This document shows positions 45,281 through 54,498 of a DNA stretch of 64,000 nucleotides, in pieces (positions within the stretch are counted from its first letter, which is position 1; every line of letters begins with the position of its first letter). This DNA comes from Hymenobacter guriensis (lineage in GTDB: Bacteria > Bacteroidota > Bacteroidia > Cytophagales > Hymenobacteraceae). The notes under the pieces are model-generated. The model searched no databases. It saw nothing but the letters and a program-made list of their open reading frames with translations, and was not told the DNA's origin. The stretch covers positions 1 to 64,000 of the forward strand of contig NZ_JADWYK010000002.1 in NCBI RefSeq assembly GCF_015773195.1, in the 5' to 3' direction. Both the position numbers and the translations under genes were made by a program.

Positions 45281-47791
45281 TTATTGTACCTCCACGCTAG
45301 CCCCCGGCAGCGGCAGAGCCTCGTCGCGCACGACCAGCTTCATCGGTTGGGCCACTTTCTCTTCCAGCAAGGCCACGCGTAGCACGTCGTCTACCCGGTC
45401 GGCGTAGTGGATGGTGAGGTCCTTGAGGTATTCGGCCGAAATTTCGTCGATGTCCTTGCGGTTTTTGTGGCAGAGGATAATGTCGCGTACGCCAGCCCGC
45501 TTGGCGGCTAGAATCTTTTCCTTGATGCCACCCACCGGCAGTACTTTGCCGCGCAGGGTGATTTCGCCCGTCATGGCCAGGTGGCTGCGGATTTTGCGCT
45601 GCGTGAACACCGAAGCAATGCTGGTGAAAATAGCAATGCCGGCCGACGGCCCATCTTTGGGCACAGCACCCTCCGGGAAGTGAATGTGCAGATCGTACTG
45701 GTCGAAGAGACGGTAGTCGATGTCTAGCTCCTCGGCCCGGCTGCGCAGGTAACTCAGCGCCGTCACGGCCGACTCCTTCATCACGTCGCCAAGCTGACCG
45801 GAAAGGGTGAGCTTGCCCCGGCCCCGGCTCAGCAGGCTTTCAATGAACAGTATGTCGCCGCCCACGGAGGTCCAGGCCAGGCCCGTTACCACGCCGGCGG
45901 TTTCGTTGTCCTGGTACTGGTCCCGGTCGAAGATGGCGGCGCCCAGGATGCGGGCCACGTCTTTGGGTTCCAGCGTGGGCGGGTACGTCTCCTTCATGGC
46001 TTTGCTTTTGGCCACGTTGCGCACCACCCCCCCGAGCTTGCGCTCCAGGCTGCGCACCCCACTTTCGCGGGTGTAGTCGTCGATGACGCGCTGCAGGGCC
46101 GCCGTGCTGATGTTCACGTCCTTGAGGCCCAGGCCATGCTCGTGTAGGAGCTTGGGCCAGAGGTGCTTTTTGGCAATCTGGGTTTTTTCCTCCAGGGTAT
46201 AGCCCGTCAGGTCGATGATTTCCATCCGGTCGCGCAGGGCGGGGTGAATGGTATCGAGCGAGTTGGCCGTGGCAATGAACAGCACCTTCGAGAGGTCGTA
46301 CTCCACTTCCAGGTAGTTGTCGGTGAAGGTGGCATTCTGCTCGGGGTCGAGCACCTCCAACAAGGCCGATTGCGGGTCGCCCCGGAAGTCGGAGGCCAGC
46401 TTGTCGATTTCGTCGAGCACGATGACGGGGTTCGACACGCCGGCTTTCTTGATCTGAGAAATAATGCGGCCCGGCATGGCGCCCACGTAGGTTTTGCGGT
46501 GCCCGCGGATTTCGGCTTCGTCGCGCACCCCACCCAGGCTCATGCGCACGTACTTGCGGCCCAGGGCCTTGGCTACTGAGCGGCCAAGGCTGGTTTTACC
46601 CACGCCAGGAGGGCCGTAGAGGCAAAGAATAGGCGCTTTCAAGTCATTTTTCAGCTTGAGCACAGCCAGATACTCAATGATGCGCGCCTTCACCTTTTCC
46701 ATGCCGTAGTGGTCCTGGTCGAGGATTTTCTGAGTGCGCTTCAGGTTGAAGTTATCCTTGGTGTACTCGGCCCAGGGCAAGTCCAGCAGAAACTCCACGT
46801 AGTTCAGACTCACCGGGTACTCAGCGGCCTGCGGGTTGATGCGGCTGAGCTTGTCGATTTCCTTGCTGAAGTGCTTGGCCACAGCCTCTGACCATTGCTT
46901 GGTTTTAGCGCGCTGACGCAGCTTTTCCACTTCCTGGTCGGGGCCGTCGAAGCCCAGCTCGTCCTGTAGCACTTTGATTTGCTGGCGCAGGAAATAGTCG
47001 CGCTGCTGCTGGTCAATATCAGTGTGGACTTTCGTCTGGATTTCGCGCTTGATTTCCAGCAGCTGAATTTCCTTGAGCATCAGCTCCAGCAGCTGAGTGC
47101 CGCGCTGTACGCCGTCAGGTGTTTCCAGGAGCTGCTGCTTCACGCCCACTTCCACGTTGATGTTGGAAGAGAGGAAATGCGTGAGAAAAGCCGGGGAGTC
47201 GATGTTGTCCAGCGCTACCTGAGCTTCCTGCGGAATTTCCGGGTTCAGCTTCATCATCTTGGTGGCCGCATCTTTCAGCGAGGCCACCAGCGCCTTCACT
47301 TCCTTGGACTTCTTGTTCGGAAACGACTCGGGGAAGTACCGCACGCGCGCCGTGAGGTAGGGCGTTTCCTGCTGCAGCTCCTCGATCTGAAACCGGCTCT
47401 GCCCCTGAATGATGATAGTCGTATTCCCATCGGGCAGCACCAGCAGCTTCAGGATTTTGGCCATGGTACCCACCTGGTAGAGGTCGGCCAAGGCCGGGTC
47501 GTCGCTCTGCCCATTTTTCTGCGCCACCACGCCCACTATTTTGTTGCCCCGGTAAGCCTTGCGCACCAGCCGGATGCTCTTTTTACGGGTGACGGTGACC
47601 GGCAGCACCACGCCGGGAAACAGCACCGTGTTGCGCACGGGCAGCAGGGGTAGCACATCAGGGGCCTGGTCGGCGGGCAAGGGCTGCTCAGGGTCGGCAG
47701 CTACTACAGAAACCAGCTCGGCCGGGTCGTCGGAAGAAGAAAGCAGCATCAGGCGAGAAAAAGCGCTAGGCGAGGAAGGGTCGTAGCTCAT
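45281..47791 (-). CDS. lon: ATP-dependent protease Lon (endopeptidase La)
   Basis: Lon degrades damaged and regulatory proteins. The 836-residue protein has the N-terminal substrate-binding LON domain (LPLLPVRNTVLFPGVVLPVTV near residue 45), a coiled-coil region, the AAA+ domain with Walker A GPPGVGKTSLG near residue 380 and FVLDEIDK-like VIVLDEIDKLA, and a protease domain with the Ser/Lys dyad (KDGPSAGIAIFTS and GGIKEKILAAKRAG). Start ATG 47791 (MSYDPSS). It is separated from porQ by 173 bases. Confidence 0.97.
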   Translation of the reverse strand: MSYDPSSPSAFSRLMLLSSSDDPAELVSVVAADPEQPLPADQAPDVLPLLPVRNTVLFPGVVLPVTVTRKKSIRLVRKAYRGNKIVGVVAQKNGQSDDPALADLYQVGTMAKILKLLVLPDGNTTIIIQGQSRFQIEELQQETPYLTARVRYFPESFPNKKSKEVKALVASLKDAATKMMKLNPEIPQEAQVALDNIDSPAFLTHFLSSNINVEVGVKQQLLETPDGVQRGTQLLELMLKEIQLLEIKREIQTKVHTDIDQQQRDYFLRQQIKVLQDELGFDGPDQEVEKLRQRAKTKQWSEAVAKHFSKEIDKLSRINPQAAEYPVSLNYVEFLLDLPWAEYTKDNFNLKRTQKILDQDHYGMEKVKARIIEYLAVLKLKNDLKAPILCLYGPPGVGKTSLGRSVAKALGRKYVRMSLGGVRDEAEIRGHRKTYVGAMPGRIISQIKKAGVSNPVIVLDEIDKLASDFRGDPQSALLEVLDPEQNATFTDNYLEVEYDLSKVLFIATANSLDTIHPALRDRMEIIDLTGYTLEEKTQIAKKHLWPKLLHEHGLGLKDVNISTAALQRVIDDYTRESGVRSLERKLGGVVRNVAKSKAMKETYPPTLEPKDVARILGAAIFDRDQYQDNETAGVVTGLAWTSVGGDILFIESLLSRGRGKLTLSGQLGDVMKESAVTALSYLRSRAEELDIDYRLFDQYDLHIHFPEGAVPKDGPSAGIAIFTSIASVFTQRKIRSHLAMTGEITLRGKVLPVGGIKEKILAAKRAGVRDIILCHKNRKDIDEISAEYLKDLTIHYADRVDDVLRVALLEEKVAQPMKLVVRDEALPLPGASVEVQ

Positions 47792-48001
47792 AGGAGGAGA
47801 AAGGCCGCAGCGGTGCCAGATTGGCAGCCCAGCGGGACCGGCCGCCGCCGCAAGAAACGGAAGCTGCCGAATATACTGAATCGGCAAGCGCTGTGCCATG
47901 GCAGCGGGCCTGTCATTTCGGGTGGCGAGGCTGCCGGCCCGGCAGGAAGGTGCCGCAACGTCTGGGGAAAGTGGCATGCGTGAGAAACGTAGAAATTCTC
48001 C

Positions 48002-48009
48002 TATTTTTG
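48002..48009 (+). promoter_or_regulatory. -7 promoter element of the PorE-like gene
   Basis: TATTTTTG matches TAnnTTTG, 42 bases before ATG 48052. Confidence 0.6.
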
Positions 48010-48051
48010 AAGCTACCCAGCCGCAGCCGTCGTTGCGGCTTTCCCTATTGT

Positions 48052-50061
48052 ATGCCCTACCTTATCCGTTCTGCGTGGCTCATGCTGGCTCTGATGTTTC
48101 TGGCCTTGGGGGCCGGGGCTCAGGGCAACCTGCGTCAACGCCCACTCAATGCCCGCCAGGTACGTCAGCTCCGGTTGCGGCCCGATGGCACCCCGGAGTT
48201 TCTGAACGTCAACCGTCTGCCCTACTTCTATAATAAGAAGGCGCTGAAAGCCATTCAGCAGGCCGAAAAGCGCCACAACTACGCCCAGGCCCGCACCCTG
48301 CTGGAGCAGTACGTGTCGCAGTTCGGCATCGAAAACTTTTACCGCGACACCAACCTGCTCTGGCGCCTGGGCCAGCTTTGCGAGCGGGCCAATCAGGCTG
48401 AAAAAGCCAAGGCCTACTACCGCCTGGCTCTTAAGCACCACCGCCAGGATATCCGCAAGGTGCAGCTGTACTACGACTCGCTGGAGCAGAAGGAAACCGA
48501 TTTGTACGTGCCGCTCAAGGAATACTACGCCTTGGTGGAGTACCGGAAAAACATTGCCACCTTCCGGCCGCCCAAAGGCGTATACACCACTATGGGCTCG
48601 GCCATCAACTCCGATGCCCCCGACTACGGCCCAGCCATTACCGCCGACGCCGACCTGCTGATTTTCTCCTCCAAGCGCAAAGTCCGCGGGCTCTACAGCG
48701 TGGTGGACGAGGATTTGTACCTCTCGCGCCGCGAGGGCGAGTACTGGTCGGACGCCGAGCCGCTGCCCAAGCCCATCAACTCTCAGTACAACGAGGGCTC
48801 CGCCTGCCTGAGCAAGGACGGCAAAACCATCTTTTTCGCACGCTGCGAGTGTATGGAGTGCAACGGCAACTGCGACCTGTACACGGCCACGCTGGGGGCC
48901 AACGGCGAGTGGAGCGTGCCCGTGAGCCTGGGCCCGCAGGTGAACTCCAAGTCCTGGGACTCGCAGCCCACCCTGTCGCCGGGCGGAGACACGCTGTATT
49001 TTGCCTCTGACAGGCTCGGCGGCTTTGGCATGGCGGACATCTGGTACACGCGCAAGCTGAAAAACGGGCAGTGGTCGGCGGCGGAGAATATGGGGCCGAT
49101 TGTGAACACCCGCGAAAGCGAAGTCAGCCCGTTCTACCACCCGCTCTACCACGTGCTGTACTTCAGCTCGCGTGGGCAGCTGCTTAATTTCGGCGACTTC
49201 GATATCTACAAAACGTACCGCGTGCGGGGCCGCTGGCAGGAACCCAAAAACATTGGGCCATTGGTGAACGGCAAAGGCTCGGAGTATTACTTCACTATCG
49301 ACGGCGACTCGAAAAACCTGTACTACGCCCGCTCGGAGGAAAAAGACCTTAAGAACCTCGACCTCTACTCCTTTCCGCTGCCCATGGAGGCCCAGCCCCT
49401 GGCCACCACGCACGTAGAAGGAACACTCATGGACTCGCTTTCCAGCCGGCCGCTCAACGGCATCGTGAGCGTAATTGATACCGACAACGGCATTGAGGTA
49501 GCCAGCAAGTACTTGCGCGACGACGGCTCTTTCGATTTCGACCTGATTGAGGGCTCCCACTATGTGCTGCTCATTCAGAGCCCCGACTTTTTCTCGGTGG
49601 AAAAGCAGCTGGAACTCAAGGGCGACACCGTGATGAAGCTCATGACCAACTCCATCAACTACGGGCTGCCACTGATTTTCAAGAACATCGAGTTCGATCA
49701 GGACAAGGCCAGCATACGCGCCAGCATGTACCCCGTGCTCGACCGGATTGCGCTGTTTATGGTGGACCATCCCGATTTCCGGCTGAGCATTGAAGGCCAC
49801 ACCGACTCGCGCGGCAACCCCGAGTTCAACGAGAAACTTTCCCAGGACCGTGCCGAGGCCATCCGCCGCTATATCGAGCAGAAGGGCAAGCTCAAGCCCA
49901 ACCGCATCGATAGTATGGGCTACGGCAGTACCAAGCCGCTCAAGGACGAAATAACGGAGGAAGATGCCCGCACCAACCGCCGCGTGGAGTTCCGCATTAT
50001 TAAGCCCGAGGGCAGCGGCGGCGGCGACGGCAAGGATGCTGGCGGCGGCTCCGGGTGGTAG
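48052..50061 (+). CDS. PorE-like OmpA-family protein (TPR, beta-propeller, CRD, OmpA_C)
   Basis: The 669-residue protein starts with a signal peptide (ALMFLALGAGAQ) and has the domain order seen in PorE of type IX secretion: TPR helices (AEKRHNYAQARTLLEQYVS, about residues 50-150), PD40-type propeller blades (SSKRKVRGLYSVV, YFASDRLGGFGMADIWYT, about 190-455), a carboxypeptidase-regulatory-like Ig domain (VEGTLMDSLSSRPLNG, about 460-535) and an OmpA C-terminal peptidoglycan-binding domain (IEGHTDSRGNPEFNEKLS, about 560-655). A Gly-rich tail ends it. It probably links the secretion machine to peptidoglycan. The upstream in-frame start at 47821 lies before the promoter. Confidence 0.85.
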   Translation: MPYLIRSAWLMLALMFLALGAGAQGNLRQRPLNARQVRQLRLRPDGTPEFLNVNRLPYFYNKKALKAIQQAEKRHNYAQARTLLEQYVSQFGIENFYRDTNLLWRLGQLCERANQAEKAKAYYRLALKHHRQDIRKVQLYYDSLEQKETDLYVPLKEYYALVEYRKNIATFRPPKGVYTTMGSAINSDAPDYGPAITADADLLIFSSKRKVRGLYSVVDEDLYLSRREGEYWSDAEPLPKPINSQYNEGSACLSKDGKTIFFARCECMECNGNCDLYTATLGANGEWSVPVSLGPQVNSKSWDSQPTLSPGGDTLYFASDRLGGFGMADIWYTRKLKNGQWSAAENMGPIVNTRESEVSPFYHPLYHVLYFSSRGQLLNFGDFDIYKTYRVRGRWQEPKNIGPLVNGKGSEYYFTIDGDSKNLYYARSEEKDLKNLDLYSFPLPMEAQPLATTHVEGTLMDSLSSRPLNGIVSVIDTDNGIEVASKYLRDDGSFDFDLIEGSHYVLLIQSPDFFSVEKQLELKGDTVMKLMTNSINYGLPLIFKNIEFDQDKASIRASMYPVLDRIALFMVDHPDFRLSIEGHTDSRGNPEFNEKLSQDRAEAIRRYIEQKGKLKPNRIDSMGYGSTKPLKDEITEEDARTNRRVEFRIIKPEGSGGGDGKDAGGGSGW

Positions 50062-50072
50062 GGCCTTAATGA

Positions 50073-50259
50073 CCTCACCCCCGGCCCCTCTCCCGTGGAG
50101 AGGGGGGCCAGCCGCGCTGCCTACGCGGCTTCTTCGGCTAACGCCTCCGAAGCCGCTACCACAACTAGTATCGTTTAGATACGACAAAGCCTCGGCTTAC
50201 CAGCCGAGGCTTTGTTTCGTCATGCTCTCCTCTCCACGGGAAAGGGGCCAGGGGTGAGG
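50073..50259. repeat. 187-bp dispersed element, copy 1
   Basis: The ends are inverted: CCTCACCCCCGGCCCCTCTC on the left and GGGGCCAGGGGTGAGG on the right. Inside, 50184-50215 is a perfect 14-bp-arm hairpin with loop TACC. A second copy lies at 61488-61669. It fills the gap between the convergent PorE-like and DUF6702-like genes. Confidence 0.92.
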
Positions 50260-50268
50260 CCAAGGAGG

Positions 50269-50769
50269 CTACCAACTGAGCGTTTTGCTTTCCTCTCCGC
50301 CCCGGAACAGGGCGCTTTGCTTCTGCCCGCCGGCCTCCAGGTTCACAATGTTCATTTGGTCGGTGAACTCGGCCAGGAGCAGCTGATGATGCAGGGAAAT
50401 GCTGCGGAGCTTCTGGGCAGGCAGCTTGATAGTGGCGTAAACCCAGTGCGCGTCGCCTTCGTGCTGCATGCCCAGATACGTGAGGGGCAGGGTTTCGCCG
50501 GGCTTGGTGCCGAAGTGCAGGGTGCGTTTCAGGTAAGCGGCGACGAGTGGAGTGGTTTGGGTGGCGGGCATTTCCACCAGACTCACGGGCCGCGGCTGGC
50601 CTGCCGACAGGCCCTTTTCAAAATCATCCGTAAAGACTTTGAGGGCAATTTCCAGCTGCTGCTTGGGCACGTTGTAGCGCACATCCATCAGGCTGGTGTG
50701 GTAGGCATGGGCCAGGGCCGCGAGGCTGCACAGCAGCAGGACCGGCAAAAACAAAACAAAACGACGCAT
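50269..50769 (-). CDS. DUF6702-like secreted protein
   Basis: The 166-residue exported protein has a leader MRRFVLFLPVLLLCSLAALA and a mature start HAYHTSLMDVRYN. The body is beta-rich with KQQLEIALKVFTDDFEKGL and ends NLEAGGQKQSALFRGGEESKTLSW, the pattern of the DUF6702 family of Bacteroidota. Function is unknown. ATG 50769 gives the better leader than the upstream in-frame start at 50802. It is transcribed towards the 187-bp element. Confidence 0.8.
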   Translation of the reverse strand: MRRFVLFLPVLLLCSLAALAHAYHTSLMDVRYNVPKQQLEIALKVFTDDFEKGLSAGQPRPVSLVEMPATQTTPLVAAYLKRTLHFGTKPGETLPLTYLGMQHEGDAHWVYATIKLPAQKLRSISLHHQLLLAEFTDQMNIVNLEAGGQKQSALFRGGEESKTLSW

Positions 50770-50906
50770 AGCAGTAGAAAAACGCAAAACTCCCCGCCAC
50801 AAAACCGACTCGGGCCGGAAGGGCTGGCTGGGAACGGCTGCCGTTCAACAATCAGACCACCGGCGGGAGTTTCGGTTGCAGCAGGGAGTTTTCCTTGTAC
50901 TGAAAG

Positions 50907-52217
50907 CTAAAACAGGGACTTGATGAGGTCGTTGAAAATCACGAACACCATCAGGCACAGAATCATAGCCATACCTACTTTCTGGGCGTTTTCCAGGAAT
51001 CTATCGGATGGCTTGCGGCCCGAAATCATTTCGTAGGTCAGGAACATCACGTGGCCACCATCCAGCGCGGGCACGGGCAGCAGGTTCATGAAGGCCAGCA
51101 CCATCGAGAGCATACCGGTGAGCGTCCAGAACTTCAGCCAGTCGAAGGTGGCGCCGTACTGCTGGGCAATGGCCATGGGCCCACCCAAGGATTTGCGGGC
51201 CGATGCCTCGCCCCGGAAAATCTTACCGAAGGCCTTGATCTGAGTGGTGATGATACCGAATGCCTGCTTGGCACCCGCCGGAACTGACTCAACCAGACTG
51301 TACTCCCGCGTGGCATAGTTCAGCAACGACTTGGGCCGGAACCCTACTTTGCCGTCTTCGTCCACGTTTACCTTTAGCGACACTGTCTGGCCACTGCGCT
51401 CCACCAGCAGCGGGGTTTCCTTGCCGGCATTTTCTTTCAGCGCCTGCTGCAGTTCCGGGAAGAAGTTGATGCGCTTACCGGCTACTTGGGCAATTCGGTC
51501 GCCGGCCAGCAGGCCTGCTTTGGCGGCGGGCTGACCCGGCACCACTTCGGCTACCACAAATGGGTCGAGCGGAGCCACGAACAACGACTGATCCTGGTCA
51601 GAGAGGCGGTCCATGAAGTTGGCAGGCACGGGTACATCAATCAGCTGACTGCCGCGCTCCACGGTGTAATAGCTGCCCGAGCCCAGCACCACGTCGGGGT
51701 TGTACACGTCGTTGAACTCCGTGAACGGGCGGCCGTTGATTTTCACGATTTTGTCGCCGGTGCGGAAGCCGATTTCCTCGCCCAGCTTGTTGGGCACCAC
51801 GCCGTAGCGCACCTCGGAGGCCGGCAGGTAGCTTTCCCCGTAGAGGAAGGTGATGACCGAGAAAATCAGAATGCCGGTGATGACGTTTACAATGATGCCG
51901 CCGAGCATCACAATCAGACGCTGCCAGGCGGGCTTGGCGCGGAACTCGTAGGGTTGGGGCTCCTGCTTCAGGGCTTCCGTGTCGAGCGACTCATCCACCA
52001 TGCCGGTAATCTTCACGAAGCCGCCCAGCGGAATGGCGCCCAGCATGTATTCCGTTTCGCCAATCTGCTTGCCGAAAATCTTGGGCGGAAAGCCGATAGA
52101 GAATTTCTCCACGCGCATTCCAAACCACTTGGCCGTGAGCATGTGCCCGAGCTCGTGCACGCCTACCAGAATCGTCAGCCCCAGAATGAGCTGCCCGGCC
52201 ATCACTAAAATATCCAT
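50907..52217 (-). CDS. rseP: RseP site-2 zinc metalloprotease
   Basis: RseP cuts transmembrane anti-sigma factors and other substrates inside the inner membrane. The 436-residue protein has the zinc motif HELGH (about residues 21-25) in the first helix, PDZ regions in the middle (VVPGQPAAKAGLLAGDRI near 222) and the second catalytic motif in NLLPVPALDGGHVMFL near 370. At least four hydrophobic segments are visible. dxr precedes it by 127 bases on the same strand, a frequent Bacteroidota neighbour. Confidence 0.96.
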   Translation of the reverse strand: MDILVMAGQLILGLTILVGVHELGHMLTAKWFGMRVEKFSIGFPPKIFGKQIGETEYMLGAIPLGGFVKITGMVDESLDTEALKQEPQPYEFRAKPAWQRLIVMLGGIIVNVITGILIFSVITFLYGESYLPASEVRYGVVPNKLGEEIGFRTGDKIVKINGRPFTEFNDVYNPDVVLGSGSYYTVERGSQLIDVPVPANFMDRLSDQDQSLFVAPLDPFVVAEVVPGQPAAKAGLLAGDRIAQVAGKRINFFPELQQALKENAGKETPLLVERSGQTVSLKVNVDEDGKVGFRPKSLLNYATREYSLVESVPAGAKQAFGIITTQIKAFGKIFRGEASARKSLGGPMAIAQQYGATFDWLKFWTLTGMLSMVLAFMNLLPVPALDGGHVMFLTYEMISGRKPSDRFLENAQKVGMAMILCLMVFVIFNDLIKSLF

Positions 52218-52218
52218 T

Positions 52219-52345
52219 CAGTTGAGAGTTGTCAGTTGAGAGTTGTCAGGTTGCGGTTCGTACTACAAGTCAGGATGTATAAAGTGTCCTATTGTCGGCT
52301 GGGTTTCCCCCAGGTTCTGACAACTGACAACAAATAACCGACAAC
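52219..52345. repeat. GTTGTCAG/CTGACAAC repeats between rseP and dxr
   Basis: CAGTTGAGAGTTGT occurs twice in tandem at 52219-52246. On the other side, CTGACAACTGACAAC (52317-52331 region) runs up to the dxr stop. AGTTGTCAG and CTGACAACT are inverted, so the gap could fold. Similar short blocks lie at 45240-45278 and 60940-60975. Confidence 0.65.
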
Positions 52346-53511
52346 TATAATCGAACCAGCTCCTGGGCTATGCGGCGCGTTTCGGCGTCGGTTTGCACGT
52401 AGTCGTCCAGGGTTGGGGCGGCAAGGTACGAAACCCGCGCGAGGGTCGTTTCCACCACCTCCGACATTTGCAGGAAGCCAATTTTTTCGCGCAGGAAAGC
52501 CGCCACCGCTACCTCATTAGCCGCGTTGAGGACGCAGGGCGCGTTGCCGGCCTGCCGCATGGCCTCAAACGCCAGGGCCAGGTTGCGGAAAGTGCTGGTA
52601 TCGGCCGGCTCGAAGGTAAGCTGCGGATAGTCCAGGAAGCTGAAGCGCGGAAACTCGTTGGCCAGCCGCTGCGGGTAGCCCAGCGCGTACTGAATAGGCA
52701 GCTTCATATCGGGCAAACCCAGCTGCGCCTTCAGGGAGCCGTCCTGAAACTGCACCAGGGAGTGAATGATGCTTTGCGGATGCACCACCACATCTATCTG
52801 GTCGTTTTGCAGACCAAACAGCCACTTGGCTTCAATCACCTCCAGCCCTTTGTTCATCAGGGAAGCCGAGTCGATGGTGATTTTGGCGCCCATATCCCAA
52901 TTGGGGTGCTTGAGGGCCTGAGCTTTCGTAACCTGGGCCAGCTCGGCGCGGCTGCGGCCCCGAAAAGGCCCGCCCGAGGCCGTGAGGATAATTTTCTCAA
53001 TGGGGTTCCGCTCCTCCCCTACCAAACATTGAAAGATGGCGGAGTGCTCGGAATCGACAGGGAGCAGCCGTACGCCGTGCTGCTTCACCAGCTCTGTAAT
53101 CAGCTGGCCGGCTACTACCAGCGTTTCCTTGTTGGCCAGGGCAATGTCTTTGCCGGCCCGAATGGCGCGCACCGTGGGCAGCAGCCCGGCGTAGCCTACC
53201 ATAGCCGTCAGCACGATGTCGGCGTCTTCCCGTCCGGCCACGTCGGCCAGGGCGGCGGCGCCCGTCAGCACTTCGGTTTCCGGCTGGCCGGCCAGGGCCG
53301 ATTTCACTTCCGGGTACTTGCCTTCGTCACCGATAACTACTGCCGCCGGCCGAAACTCCCGGGCCTGGGCTACCAGCAGTTCAGCATTGGACTGCGCCGA
53401 TAGGGCCGTGACGGCAAAACGGCCGGGCTGGGCCCGGAGCACATCCAGGGCCTGCGTGCCGATGGAGCCAGTGGAACCAAGCAGGGTGACGCGTTTAAGA
53501 GAAGAAGACAT
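52345..53511 (-). CDS. dxr: 1-deoxy-D-xylulose-5-phosphate reductoisomerase
   Basis: Dxr converts DXP to MEP with NADPH, the committed step of the non-mevalonate isoprenoid pathway. The 388-residue protein has the Rossmann start LLGSTGSIGTQALDV, the metal/substrate block LLPVDSEHSAIFQC near 152, ILTASGGPFRG near 176, MGAKITIDSASLMNKGLEVIEA near 206 and HPQSIIHSLVQ near 240. Start ATG 53511 follows a good promoter. It probably leads an operon with rseP. Confidence 0.98.
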   Translation of the reverse strand: MSSSLKRVTLLGSTGSIGTQALDVLRAQPGRFAVTALSAQSNAELLVAQAREFRPAAVVIGDEGKYPEVKSALAGQPETEVLTGAAALADVAGREDADIVLTAMVGYAGLLPTVRAIRAGKDIALANKETLVVAGQLITELVKQHGVRLLPVDSEHSAIFQCLVGEERNPIEKIILTASGGPFRGRSRAELAQVTKAQALKHPNWDMGAKITIDSASLMNKGLEVIEAKWLFGLQNDQIDVVVHPQSIIHSLVQFQDGSLKAQLGLPDMKLPIQYALGYPQRLANEFPRFSFLDYPQLTFEPADTSTFRNLALAFEAMRQAGNAPCVLNAANEVAVAAFLREKIGFLQMSEVVETTLARVSYLAAPTLDDYVQTDAETRRIAQELVRL

Positions 53512-53549
53512 GGTGGGAAGTTCGGAGAAGCACGCGGGACGCGGAAAGG

Positions 53550-53557
53550 CAAAAGTA
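53550..53557 (-). promoter_or_regulatory. -7 promoter element of dxr
   Basis: On the minus strand TACTTTTG matches TAnnTTTG, leaving a leader of about 35 bases to ATG 53511. Confidence 0.65.
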
Positions 53558-53639
53558 CGGGGAAGTTTCCCGCGCTGCCATCATCCGCCGTATTTGAGGC
53601 CTGGCAGGACGCAGCGCGCGGGCCCGCCTTAGCAAGCCG

Positions 53640-53647
53640 TATTTTTG
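53640..53647 (+). promoter_or_regulatory. -7 promoter element of the gene at 53672
   Basis: TATTTTTG matches TAnnTTTG, 24 bases before ATG 53672. Confidence 0.65.
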
Positions 53648-53671
53648 CGCCTGCCGTATTCTGTTACCATC

Positions 53672-54163
53672 ATGAACAGCCCTACTTCCGATTCCAGCCT
53701 CTCGGCCTTCGACAAAGCCCGCAACGGCCTTTGGATCAGCCTGCAAAAGCACCTCGAAACCGTATACGCCGCCGAAAAGAGCTTCCGCGCTGCCGTACCC
53801 CGCACCGAAGACCTGCCGTTTTCGGCGGCCCAGATAGATCCGCAGCAGCTGTTTGAGTACCAGCAGCAGCGCGCCGAGCTGCGCGACCTGTACCTGGACG
53901 AAACCACCCAGCTCGACAGCCTGGTGAAGGCCGTGCGCCTGAAAAGTTACCAGGAAGACGAAAAAAAACTGCTGTTGCTGATGATTCTGGGCTACATGGA
54001 CGTGGCCGCCACCATCTTCGCGTTGCTGGATACGCACCGCCCCAGCCGCCTGGAACCCGACGAGGAGCTAACCGAAACAACTGCCCGGTTTGAGCGGATT
54101 CGCAACTTCGTGCGCCTCAACATCAAAGGTATTGCGGGTTTGCTGCCAAAGCTGGGCGGGTGA
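53672..54163 (+). CDS. Hypothetical helical protein
   Basis: The 163-residue cytoplasmic protein is mostly helix with one moderately hydrophobic segment (LLLLMILGYMDVAATIFALL, about residues 108-127) that may be buried rather than membrane. Charged helices (DPQQLFEYQQQRAELRDLYLDE) precede it. No family is recognised. A promoter 24 bases upstream and an ATG support the start. The 21-bp repeat array follows its stop by about 55 bases. Confidence 0.68.
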   Translation: MNSPTSDSSLSAFDKARNGLWISLQKHLETVYAAEKSFRAAVPRTEDLPFSAAQIDPQQLFEYQQQRAELRDLYLDETTQLDSLVKAVRLKSYQEDEKKLLLLMILGYMDVAATIFALLDTHRPSRLEPDEELTETTARFERIRNFVRLNIKGIAGLLPKLGG

Positions 54164-54218
54164 GGCAGGGCGCAGTCAGTGCCGCCAACGCGGCGGTATG
54201 CGCTTTCACGGCCAGGAT

Positions 54219-54428
54219 CTTCGCCGCCATCCTTGCAACCTTCGCCGTTGTCCTCAAAGGCTTCGCTTTCGTTCCAGCAACCTTCGCTGTTGTCCTCAAA
54301 GGCTTCGCCGCCGCTCTGATAGGCTTCGCCTTTGTTCTTAAAAACTTCGCCGCTGCTCCCGCAGGCTGCGCCGTCGTTCCGAAAGTCTTCGCCGTCATTT
54401 TCACACGCTTCGCGACGGTTTGCTGAGG
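54219..54428. repeat. Ten imperfect 21-bp tandem units (consensus CTTCGCCGTYGTYCTCAAAGG)
   Basis: Units begin at 54219, 54240, 54261, 54282, 54303, 54324, 54345, 54366, 54387 and 54408, each with CTTCGC or a one-base variant. Period 21 keeps frames open on both strands. The plus frame gives heptads like FAVVLKG and the minus frame heptads like AKPLRTT. Units differ from one another by several bases, so it is not recent. Confidence 0.92.
54225..54404 (-). CDS. Possible short Lys/Ala heptad-repeat protein (doubtful)
   Basis: On the minus strand from ATG 54404 a frame runs through the 21-bp array as AK-x5 heptads (for example AKPLRTT, AKVAGTK, AKFLRTK), giving a basic histone-tail-like protein; it continues to 54123 into the 3' end of the preceding gene on the other strand. 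It has no signal peptide and no recognisable promoter. The plus strand offers an equally open frame with hydrophobic heptads, so coding is uncertain. Coordinates here mark only the repeat part. Confidence 0.25.
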
Positions 54429-54498
54429 TTTCAGCCGGCGGGCGGGGGCAAGCCCCGCTCCTACTTTGTTTGGGCCGGTTGATTTAGGCAGGTCTGGC

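Noticed and set aside
48013..50187. 724-codon minus-strand ORF opposite the PorE-like gene
   Set aside because: It mirrors the propeller and OmpA domains, has no signal peptide or motif and would share both ends with the real gene.
52393..53403. 336-codon plus-strand ORF opposite dxr
   Set aside because: It is the antisense shadow of the complete dxr gene.
54160..54426. Plus-strand hydrophobic heptad protein across the 21-bp array
   Set aside because: No promoter or leader; the frame is open only because the period is a multiple of three.
54219..54428. CRISPR array
   Set aside because: Period 21 with no unique spacers and diverged units; it is an imperfect tandem repeat.
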